Source of the DNA: CAXBPY01 sp003455275
Lineage (GTDB): Bacteria; Bacteroidota; Bacteroidia; Chitinophagales; UBA10324
Length of the DNA: 64,000 nt
NCBI GenBank assembly: GCA_963977675.1
Contig: CAXBPY010000002.1
Span: forward strand, 1-64,000
Direction: 5' to 3'
This document shows positions 16,897 to 24,275 of the stretch, in pieces; position 1 is the stretch's first letter; each line of letters starts with the position of its first letter. A program made the position numbers and the translations under genes. Under the pieces are notes generated by a model. It made no database searches, was not told where the DNA came from, and saw nothing but the letters and a program-made list of their open reading frames with translations.

Positions 16897-17717
16897 TGGA
16901 AAACATTATTGAAAAAATAAATTCTGCTTCTCGCTTTATTAAAAGTCAAATTGATTTTGAACCTGAGTATTGCATTGTTCTTGGCAGCGGGCTCGGTGAT
17001 TTGGTGAGTAAGGCTGAAATAAAAAAAGAAATCGCTTACAAAGACATTCCTCATTTTCCGCTGGCAACAGTTGCAGGGCATCCCGGCAAATTGATCCTTG
17101 GAATTATAAGCGGAAAAAAAGTTGCCATTATGCAGGGCCGGTTTCATTACTATGAAGGATACTCAATGCAAGAAGTTGTTTTCCCCATTCGGGTATTAAA
17201 ATTCTGCGGAGCAAAAACTGCCATTATCACCAATGCTTCCGGCGGATTGAATCCCGCAATTAAAGTTGGCGAGCTGATGATTATTAATGATCACATCAAC
17301 CTTCAACCGGATAATCCACTGCTCGGAAAAAATTTTGATGAACTCGGTCCACGCTTTCCCGATCAGCATAATGTGTATGACAAAAAATTAATTGAGTGTG
17401 CGCGCTCAATTGCAAAGCGAAACAATATTGTGTGTCATGAAGGAGTATATGTTGGTGTTCCGGGTCCCACATTCGAAACACCGGCTGAGTATCGCTACAT
17501 GCGCATCATTGGCGGAGATGCGGTAGGTATGAGCACGGTGCCAGAAGTTATTGCAGCCAATCATCTCGGAATGAAAATTTTTGGCATCAGTGTTATTTGC
17601 GACGAAGGAAATCCTCCAACACCGCAGCGCATTTCTCATGATGAAGTTATTCGTGCCGCCAAAGAAGGCGAGCCGCGAATGTCTATGATTATTCAACAAC
17701 TGTTAGCAGAACAATAG
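16896..17717 (+). CDS. Purine nucleoside phosphorylase, trimeric type
   Basis: Cleaves purine nucleosides with phosphate to free base and ribose 1-phosphate. 273 aa from the ATG at 16896. Motifs: VLGSGLGDL (phosphate loop), QGRFHYYEGY, TNASGGLNP, GPTFETPAEYR and MSTVPEVIAA. At the base-recognition loop, where mammalian enzymes read ITN, this protein has VICDEG, with aspartate in place of the asparagine that selects 6-oxopurines. That may widen base preference, although Bacteroidota sequences often vary here. Translationally coupled to lpxK, with the porin gene starting directly after its stop. Confidence 0.92.
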   Translation: MENIIEKINSASRFIKSQIDFEPEYCIVLGSGLGDLVSKAEIKKEIAYKDIPHFPLATVAGHPGKLILGIISGKKVAIMQGRFHYYEGYSMQEVVFPIRVLKFCGAKTAIITNASGGLNPAIKVGELMIINDHINLQPDNPLLGKNFDELGPRFPDQHNVYDKKLIECARSIAKRNNIVCHEGVYVGVPGPTFETPAEYRYMRIIGGDAVGMSTVPEVIAANHLGMKIFGISVICDEGNPPTPQRISHDEVIRAAKEGEPRMSMIIQQLLAEQ

Positions 17718-19607
17718 ATGCAGAAACAATTTCTATTTGTAGTTTTTTTCTTCTGCCTGAGTTCCCATTTCTCTTTCGCCATTGGCGATGACAGTACTTA
17801 TCACCGATACAATCCGCTTTGGACAAATTATTTCCATCCGCGGTTTCCTGATTACATACATTCAATTGACACGAGCATTGATAAGTTTCATGAGTATGAT
17901 ATGCTGCAACAACATTTCGGTTGGATGAACCTGGGAAACAATGGCACTCCGGCATTTCAAACAATCTATCATTCCATGAACAATTCAGAGTTGCAGTGGG
18001 GATTGGAACAAAGTGTTTCGCCTTATTTGAAATCTCCTGAAAATATCCGTTTCTATAAAACGCTGAAACCATACTCTCACTTGTACTATGTAATGGGAAG
18101 TAAATCCGAGCAACAATTGGTTGGAACGCATACTCAAAATATCGGGCGAAATGCAAATGTTGGTTTTGAATTTATCCGCCAGGGCGTTCCTGGATTTTAT
18201 CAGCGACAGCGCGCCGATGTTTTTGATCTCGATGTGTTTGCTGATGTGCGCTCGAAGAATCAACGGTATGAAATTTCTCCTTATGTCATTATGAATAAAC
18301 TGAACTGGCAATTAAATGGAGGCATAACAAATGCTGATGTTTTTATTGACACAACCTTGATTGATAAAACACTTGCTGATATCTATCTTTCAAATACGAG
18401 AGCAGAGTTCCGGCGAAATAATTATGGATTCTATCAAAGTTTTAATTGGGGAAACCACTACATCACAAAACTGAGTGATACAAGCTATCAGCAACAATTC
18501 AATTCATCTGTCCGGTTATTTCATCAGATGGATTATTCACAGTCGCTTTATACATATCTTGATGACTCAACTGATTTCCATTTCTATTACCCGCATGAAT
18601 ATTATTTCAATCCCGATAGTACAAGCGACAGCACCTATTATTCCTTATTGCGGAATGAAATCTCAATCGAATGGAATGAAGTAAAGCATAAAGATTCTGC
18701 CGAAACCACTGAGCGCAAATTTCCATTCAACATTTTTGTGATACACGATTTGCATCAGTTACCCTTCGCTCAAAAAAAATATATCAATGAACTGAATGCC
18801 GGATTTGAATGTCATTCATGGTTGCGTCCATTTTATTTTTATGTGAGCGCTTCTGCCGGAAAAAGTGAAATCAGCGATTTGAATTATCGCGCAGAAGCAT
18901 ATGTGACATGGTATGGCTCACTTTCTCCCTGGCAGTTTTTTCTCAATGTGCGAACAGATAATCATCCGCCTTCGTGGTTTCAAAACAGTTACTATTCGAA
19001 TCATTTCAATTGGAATTTCAATTTCAAAAACGAAGGTGAAACATTCGCCGAACTTGGATTTTACAACAGTAAAAATTCTGCATATGGCGGAATCAAGTAT
19101 GTAGTGAATGAAAACCATATTTACTTTTCTGCAAACGCTCAACCCGCTCAACACAATGGAACGCTGAATGGTTGGGTGATTTATCTGAAGAAAAATTTCA
19201 GATTCGGAAAAATTCATGTTGACAATGAAATTGGAATTAATCTCGTGGACGAAAATGTTTTTCAGCTTCCGGTTTATGCAGGAAAACACTTGCTTTACTA
19301 TGAGAATTCACTTTTCAAACATGCGCTTGATTTCAGTTCAGGAATTGAAGTGAATTATGTAAGTGATTATTATGCTCCTTCATTTAATCCTGCCACACTT
19401 ACATTCTATCAACAAAATCTCACGCTTGTTCATTACTATCCGGTTGCAGATTTTTTTGTGAACATGAAAATTAAATCAGCTCGCATTTTTCTCCGTATCG
19501 AAAATCTGGATCAGGGATTATTTGAACCCGGATATTTTACAGTTCCATCCTACCCTGCCGCCGATCGAAGTTTCAAGTTTGGAGTGAGTTGGATGTTTTG
19601 GAATTAA
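17718..19607 (+). CDS. Putative outer membrane porin (Porin_10-like)
   Basis: 629 aa with a signal peptide (MQKQFLFVVFFFCLSSHFSFA). The rest is rich in alternating aromatic/polar strands typical of a beta-barrel, and the C-terminus ends FKFGVSWMFWN, a proper outer-membrane terminal strand with aromatic residues. The early region (HFGWMNLGNNGTPAF and the TLKPYSHLYYVMGS segment, followed by LVGTHTQNIGRNANVGFEF) is characteristic of the Bacteroidota putative porin family. No substrate can be named. It begins one base after the pnp stop, and its stop codon overlaps that of the convergent phosphatase gene by 4 bases. Confidence 0.82.
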   Translation: MQKQFLFVVFFFCLSSHFSFAIGDDSTYHRYNPLWTNYFHPRFPDYIHSIDTSIDKFHEYDMLQQHFGWMNLGNNGTPAFQTIYHSMNNSELQWGLEQSVSPYLKSPENIRFYKTLKPYSHLYYVMGSKSEQQLVGTHTQNIGRNANVGFEFIRQGVPGFYQRQRADVFDLDVFADVRSKNQRYEISPYVIMNKLNWQLNGGITNADVFIDTTLIDKTLADIYLSNTRAEFRRNNYGFYQSFNWGNHYITKLSDTSYQQQFNSSVRLFHQMDYSQSLYTYLDDSTDFHFYYPHEYYFNPDSTSDSTYYSLLRNEISIEWNEVKHKDSAETTERKFPFNIFVIHDLHQLPFAQKKYINELNAGFECHSWLRPFYFYVSASAGKSEISDLNYRAEAYVTWYGSLSPWQFFLNVRTDNHPPSWFQNSYYSNHFNWNFNFKNEGETFAELGFYNSKNSAYGGIKYVVNENHIYFSANAQPAQHNGTLNGWVIYLKKNFRFGKIHVDNEIGINLVDENVFQLPVYAGKHLLYYENSLFKHALDFSSGIEVNYVSDYYAPSFNPATLTFYQQNLTLVHYYPVADFFVNMKIKSARIFLRIENLDQGLFEPGYFTVPSYPAADRSFKFGVSWMFWN

Positions 19608-20890
19608 ATTTTCACTCCAATCACCAACACATCATCGACTTGTTCGGTAGTGCCCTTCCATTCAGTGAAATAATTTTTTAAGAATAAGTGTTGCGCTTCG
19701 GCTGAGTTGTTTCTTTCTGCAATAAGTAACTCCTTGAATTTACTCGTCATCATTTTCTTTCCGGCATCGCCGCCAAACTGGTCGGCGTAACCATCAGAGA
19801 AAATATAAACTGCATCGTTATTCATTAGTTGAATCGTTTGAAGCAGGTAAGAACTTCTGTCTTCAAAAATGCTCCCGATAGAAAGACGGTCAGCGCTGAA
19901 CGAAAGCAACTCACCATCGCGCACCAACCACAGCGGGCGCTTCGCTCCTGCAAACTGCAATACATTTTTTTTCTTGTTGATGGAAATGATTGCCACATCC
20001 ATTCCTGCATGTGACTCGCGCTCATTTCTCTTGAGTGAATGTACAACGGACTCGTGCAGGTGATTCAGAATATCATTCGGCGCGTTGATTTTTTTCTCCT
20101 TCACAATCTGATCGAGCATCGAAATTCCATACACACTCATGAATGCGCCTGCTACTCCGTGCCCGGTGCAATCGCCTGCAACTACAATTAGATTTTCATC
20201 GTGCGCATGAAACCAAAAAAAATCTCCGGACACAATATCTTTTGGTTCAAAAAGCACAAAGCTCTCCGGAAAAAATTCTTTGAGTTCTGAAAGCGGCGGC
20301 AGCATTGCTTCCTGCAAACGCTTTGCATAATAAATTGAATCAAGAATCTCACGATTTTTTTTCTCCAGCATTCCACGCTGCTCTTCAACTTCGCGCGTAC
20401 GCTCGATCACTTGCTTTTCCAGCATCTCATTTTGTTCGAGCACCAGTTTTTCTTTTTCCTCCAGCACGCGCACATAATTCTTTTCTGCTTCCAATCCTTT
20501 GCGCATCACTTCAGTTTCGCGAATAGCCTTAGCCAGCGTCACATTCAAATCATCGAAAGTGATAGGCTTGGTAACAAAATCAAACGCGCCGCGATTCATT
20601 GCCACCCGGATATTTTCCATATCACCGTATGCAGAAATCACAATTGCTTTTTGTGAAAGATTTTTTTCACGCATCTGCTCCAGCAAGCCTAATCCGTCGA
20701 GCACAGGCATGTTGATATCAGTAAACAACATATCGATCGAGGCATCGTTTGATAATAATTCAAGAGCAACCTTTCCGTTTTCGGCAAAGACCAATGCTAA
20801 CTCGCCGTTTCTGATCCGGGCACGAAAGAATTGGCGGAACAGTAATTCTGCATCTGGTTCATCATCGGCTACAAGAATTTTAAAAGGCAT
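19604..20890 (-). CDS. Response regulator with PP2C (SpoIIE/RsbU) phosphatase output, SiaA-like
   Basis: 428 aa. Residues 1-120 are a receiver domain with acidic pocket DDE (9-11), phosphoacceptor Asp58 in FTDINMPVLDG, and KPI near 108. A coiled coil follows (about 130-185, EKEKLVLEQNEMLEKQVIER region), then a SpoIIE-type phosphatase domain with metal motifs VSGDFFWF, GDCTGHGVAGAFMS and SDGYADQFGG. Such proteins dephosphorylate a serine/threonine-phosphorylated STAS or SiaC-type partner when the receiver is phosphorylated. Divergent neighbours siaB and siaC supply the likely kinase and substrate. No cognate histidine kinase is adjacent. Confidence 0.9.
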   Translation of the reverse strand: MPFKILVADDEPDAELLFRQFFRARIRNGELALVFAENGKVALELLSNDASIDMLFTDINMPVLDGLGLLEQMREKNLSQKAIVISAYGDMENIRVAMNRGAFDFVTKPITFDDLNVTLAKAIRETEVMRKGLEAEKNYVRVLEEKEKLVLEQNEMLEKQVIERTREVEEQRGMLEKKNREILDSIYYAKRLQEAMLPPLSELKEFFPESFVLFEPKDIVSGDFFWFHAHDENLIVVAGDCTGHGVAGAFMSVYGISMLDQIVKEKKINAPNDILNHLHESVVHSLKRNERESHAGMDVAIISINKKKNVLQFAGAKRPLWLVRDGELLSFSADRLSIGSIFEDRSSYLLQTIQLMNNDAVYIFSDGYADQFGGDAGKKMMTSKFKELLIAERNNSAEAQHLFLKNYFTEWKGTTEQVDDVLVIGVKI

Positions 20891-21018
20891 GAGTCAAGAT
20901 TAAAGATTTAAGATTAGAAATAGAAGTGATGATCCGGCTCTGACTTCCCACAGGTTTAGTTTGGAAACTCATATTCATGATTCCGGGGTTCTTCACTTTC
21001 TTAAATAAATAATTCTTC

Positions 21019-21026
21019 TACATTTG
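21019..21026 (+). promoter_or_regulatory. Candidate -7 box for the siaBC genes
   Basis: TACATTTG matches TAnnTTTG exactly, 26 bases before the siaB ATG. At 19 bases upstream the -33 position reads TTT rather than TTG, so strength is uncertain. Confidence 0.42.
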
Positions 21027-21051
21027 ACTGAACACGCACAGACAGTAGCGC

Positions 21052-21603
21052 ATGGACATTTTCAAATATTATTCAGAACTGGAGCAGGGTCGAATTATCC
21101 TGTCTTTCAAAGGCAAAATATCAGAGGAGTTTTTGTCTTCAGTTTATCAAACTATGGAAAATCATTTCGAAGAAGGGGCAGAAGATGTTCGGCTGAAAAA
21201 AAAAATTTATTATATACTGATTGAGTGCCTTCAGAATGTTTTTCATCATACCGGAAATCTTAATGATGAAAATGGCAAAAGCGATTTTGAAGGGAATGAC
21301 AATGCTATTTTTATGATTAGTAAAAGCCTGGCAGATAATTATGTAATTACTACCGGAAATTTTATCCCTGAAAAAAAAATCAGCGCACTGAAAGACCGTA
21401 TTGATTCAATTAATAAAATGAGTAAAGAAGAATTAAAAGCGCTCTACCTGGATCAACTAAACTCCACTGAGCTTTCTGAAAAAGGCGGCGCCGGACTTGG
21501 CATTATTGATATAGCAAGGAAAAGCGGAAGCAAGCTCAATTATTCTTTTCATTCAGTAAATCCTGAAACATCTTTCTTCACGCTCTCAATAGAAATTAAA
21601 TAA
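21052..21603 (+). CDS. SiaB-like protein kinase
   Basis: 183 aa protein of the SiaB family (DUF6272), HATPase-fold kinases that phosphorylate SiaC. Visible marks: an N-box-like ILIECLQNVFHHTGN near residues 57-71 and a glycine-rich GGAGLGIIDIARKSG near 145-159, as in ATP-lid regions of GHKL kinases. The protein starts MDIFKYYSELEQGRIILSFKG, as related Bacteroidota proteins do. It lies 9 bases before the siaC gene and divergent from the receiver-PP2C gene, completing a kinase-phosphatase-target set. Confidence 0.82.
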   Translation: MDIFKYYSELEQGRIILSFKGKISEEFLSSVYQTMENHFEEGAEDVRLKKKIYYILIECLQNVFHHTGNLNDENGKSDFEGNDNAIFMISKSLADNYVITTGNFIPEKKISALKDRIDSINKMSKEELKALYLDQLNSTELSEKGGAGLGIIDIARKSGSKLNYSFHSVNPETSFFTLSIEIK

Positions 21604-21612
21604 CCAACTGAC

Positions 21613-21990
21613 ATGATTGACAACCTGATAATAGAGTCCACAGTAAAAACTCCGGAGGTGAAGTTGAATAGTAACGGCTTTTTAGAGATAAGCGGAAAGT
21701 CAATTCCTGAAAACTCAATTGCTTTTTATCAACCGCTGTATGCCTGGCTCGACAATTACGCAACGAATCCCGCAGCAAAAACTGAATTGAAAATTTCGCT
21801 TGAATATTTTAATACCAGTTCTTCAAAATGTTTGCTGGATGTGCTTCGCAAACTGGATGTACTGAACAAATCCGGAAAGAGTTCAGTAAGTGTTACATGG
21901 TATTACGAAGATGGCGATGATGATATGCTAGAAGCCGGTGATGATTATAAATCTCTTGTACCGCTTCCGTTTTCTTTTATGAAAGTTTAA
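21613..21990 (+). CDS. SiaC-like regulatory phosphoprotein (DUF1987)
   Basis: 125 aa, STAS-like fold. In Pseudomonas, SiaC is phosphorylated by SiaB on a threonine, dephosphorylated by SiaA, and in the unphosphorylated form binds and activates a diguanylate cyclase. The matching segment here is LEYFNTSSSKCLLDVLRKL near residue 63, which contains Thr and Ser candidates. The N-terminus (IIESTVKTPEVKLNSNGFLEISGKS, read in two parts) and C-terminus (YKSLVPLPFSFMKV region) also fit the family. The partner it controls is not in this window. Confidence 0.83.
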   Translation: MIDNLIIESTVKTPEVKLNSNGFLEISGKSIPENSIAFYQPLYAWLDNYATNPAAKTELKISLEYFNTSSSKCLLDVLRKLDVLNKSGKSSVSVTWYYEDGDDDMLEAGDDYKSLVPLPFSFMKV

Positions 21991-22006
21991 TTACTACATT
22001 TCGAAT

Positions 22007-22038
22007 TACAATTAGAAAATCTTTGCTCTCTAATTGTA
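22007..22038. terminator. Weak hairpin between convergent siaC and PBP1A genes
   Basis: TACAATTAGA (22007-22016) pairs with TCTAATTGTA (22029-22038), a 10-bp AT-rich stem with a 12-base loop that overlaps the PBP1A stop codon. No strong T-run follows on either strand, so terminator function is tentative. Confidence 0.3.
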
Positions 22039-24243
22039 TTGATCCCCGAAAATAAAGTTGTTCTTGTCCTTGCCGGGCTGTTTGTATTTGGCGCAATCAG
22101 TTTCAATTCCCAGATCGCCAACAGGTGCTTCAAATGTTGCATCGGGTGAAATGCCGAGTGACTTATCAGCATACACACTGTTCAGGAAGTAACCCCAGAT
22201 AGGCAGCGCCATGCTGGCGCCCTGACCATAGAAGATTGATCGGAATCGGATGATGCGATCGTCACCTCCCACCCATATACCGCCACATAAATCAGGAGTG
22301 ATACTCATAAACCAGCCATCTGTATTGTTCTGCGTAGTTCCGGTTTTGCCGCCAACCTGGCTCTTGATTCCATACTTGCCTCTCAATCTAGCACCGGTTC
22401 CGTTATTAACTACATTTTCAAGCATGGTTACCATCACCCACGCAACTCCTTCATTGATTGCTTCAACTTTTTTAGTGTTGAATTGCTGAATCACATTTCC
22501 GCGCGAATCGCAGATACGCTCGATGTAGTAGGGTTTATTATAAACTCCTTTGTTGGCAAAGGTTCCATAGGCGCCAGTCATTTCATAAACTGAAATATCA
22601 GGTACTCCGAGGCACAGTGAAGGATATGGATCCATTTTACTTTCAATCCCCATTCTCCTAGCCATGTCAATCATTGGCTGCGGGCCAATTTGTTTCATCA
22701 GGTATGCACTGATAGTGTTTACAGAATTTGCAAGCCCTTTATACAAAGTATAAATTCCTCCATACTTGTTGTCGCTGTTATCTGGACTCCAATTATTAAA
22801 ATTCTCAAATACGACCTTGACATTCGGAACTTCAAAACAAGGGCTGTAGCCATTCTCAATAGCTGTTGTATAAAGAATTGGTTTGATAGTAGAACCCACT
22901 TGTCGTTTTGAATTAATGTTCACATGATCATACTGAAAGTAGTGATGATTCACACCTCCAACCCATGCGAGAACCTCGCCTGTGTGAGGATTGGTAACCA
23001 TGAAACCTGTGTGAAGAAAATATTTGTAATACTTGATCGAATCATAAGGAGTCATTACTGTATCTATATCACCACGATAAGAAAACACCGTCATTGCGGT
23101 AGGTGTATTAAATGATTTCATGATGCTGTCATCGGATGCATGTGCTTGCTTAAGCCGGTAATAACGGTCGCACTGCTTCATCGCATTTTTAATAAATGTT
23201 TCATCCTTTCCCCAGGGTGCACTGCCCTTGTAGCTTTGGTAAAACTGCTGCTGAAGTTCCGCCATGTGTTTTTGCACTGCAGCTTCTGCATATACCTGCA
23301 TCTTGTAATTGATGGAAGTATAAATCTTCAACCCGTCTTTATACAGATTGTAATTCTCTCCGTTCGGTTTTTTATTTTCCTTGCACCACTTCAAAAGCTC
23401 AAGGCGAAGGTGTTCACGGAAATATGTAGCAACTCCTTCATTATGATCCGGGCTTACATAATTGAGCTTGATAGGAATTTTTTTTATGGAGTCGCAAACA
23501 GTTTTATCAAGGTAGCCATACTTCGCCATTTGATCCAGCACGGTATTGCGGCGTTCGGTAGATTTCTTTGGATTTCGGCGTGGGTTGTAAAGCGTATTTC
23601 CTTTCAGCATTCCAACTAAAACAGCAGCTTCTTCTACCTTTAAGGAGTCAGGAATTTTATTGAAATAGGTGCGAGCTGCTGATTTGATTCCATATGAATT
23701 ATCACTGAATGCAACAGTATTGAAGTAGAGGTTAATGATTTCTTCCTTGGTATATCGTCGTTCCAATTTCACAGCAATAATCCACTCTTTCAGTTTTTGG
23801 GTAGCGCGTTTGAAGCTGTTTTTTTCTCTTGAAGAAAAAAGATTAAGAGCAAGTTGCTGAGTAATGGTAGAGGCGCCTCTTTTATCTCCCAGCATGGTTG
23901 AAATAACGCCGCCTACTGTTCCCCAGTAATCAATTCCGGAATGCTCGTAAAAACGAATATCTTCTGTTGCAATCAACGCATTCTTAAGTGATGCCGGAAT
24001 TTCTTCAAATGAACTTTCACTCCTGTTCTGATAATAATATTTTCCAAGAAGAACACCATCTGCACTATACACTTCAGTAGCAAGTGAACTTTTAGGATTC
24101 TCTAATTCTTCAAAGGTGGGCATCTCGCCTAACAAACCATAAGAAGTAAGTGTTATTAATAAAATTATACCGAGCACAATGGAGCCCGCTGCAATCCAAA
24201 TAATGCGGATATATTTTCTGAAAGGATTTTTTTTCTTATTCAT
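22030..24243 (-). CDS. Bifunctional penicillin-binding protein 1A
   Basis: Polymerises glycan strands and cross-links peptides outside the inner membrane. The 737 aa protein has a cytoplasmic tail (MNKKKNPFRKYIR), a membrane helix (about 13-33), a GT51 domain with EDIRFYEHSGID and GASTITQQLA, then a transpeptidase domain with the catalytic tetrad start GSTIK, the SVN motif and GGKTGTTQNNTDGWF. All motifs are intact. It lies 32 bases after sprE on the same strand and is probably co-transcribed with it. Confidence 0.95.
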   Translation of the reverse strand: MNKKKNPFRKYIRIIWIAAGSIVLGIILLITLTSYGLLGEMPTFEELENPKSSLATEVYSADGVLLGKYYYQNRSESSFEEIPASLKNALIATEDIRFYEHSGIDYWGTVGGVISTMLGDKRGASTITQQLALNLFSSREKNSFKRATQKLKEWIIAVKLERRYTKEEIINLYFNTVAFSDNSYGIKSAARTYFNKIPDSLKVEEAAVLVGMLKGNTLYNPRRNPKKSTERRNTVLDQMAKYGYLDKTVCDSIKKIPIKLNYVSPDHNEGVATYFREHLRLELLKWCKENKKPNGENYNLYKDGLKIYTSINYKMQVYAEAAVQKHMAELQQQFYQSYKGSAPWGKDETFIKNAMKQCDRYYRLKQAHASDDSIMKSFNTPTAMTVFSYRGDIDTVMTPYDSIKYYKYFLHTGFMVTNPHTGEVLAWVGGVNHHYFQYDHVNINSKRQVGSTIKPILYTTAIENGYSPCFEVPNVKVVFENFNNWSPDNSDNKYGGIYTLYKGLANSVNTISAYLMKQIGPQPMIDMARRMGIESKMDPYPSLCLGVPDISVYEMTGAYGTFANKGVYNKPYYIERICDSRGNVIQQFNTKKVEAINEGVAWVMVTMLENVVNNGTGARLRGKYGIKSQVGGKTGTTQNNTDGWFMSITPDLCGGIWVGGDDRIIRFRSIFYGQGASMALPIWGYFLNSVYADKSLGISPDATFEAPVGDLGIETDCAKYKQPGKDKNNFIFGDQYN

Positions 24244-24275
24244 CCTGACTATTTCTATTGGTAATTTGGATTCAC

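Noticed and set aside
17689..18156. Minus-strand 155-codon frame opposite the porin gene
   Set aside because: No recognisable motifs and fully inside the porin gene, which has a signal peptide and barrel end.
23140..23619. Plus-strand 159-codon frame in PBP1A
   Set aside because: Antisense of a gene with all PBP motifs; no start signals or family features.
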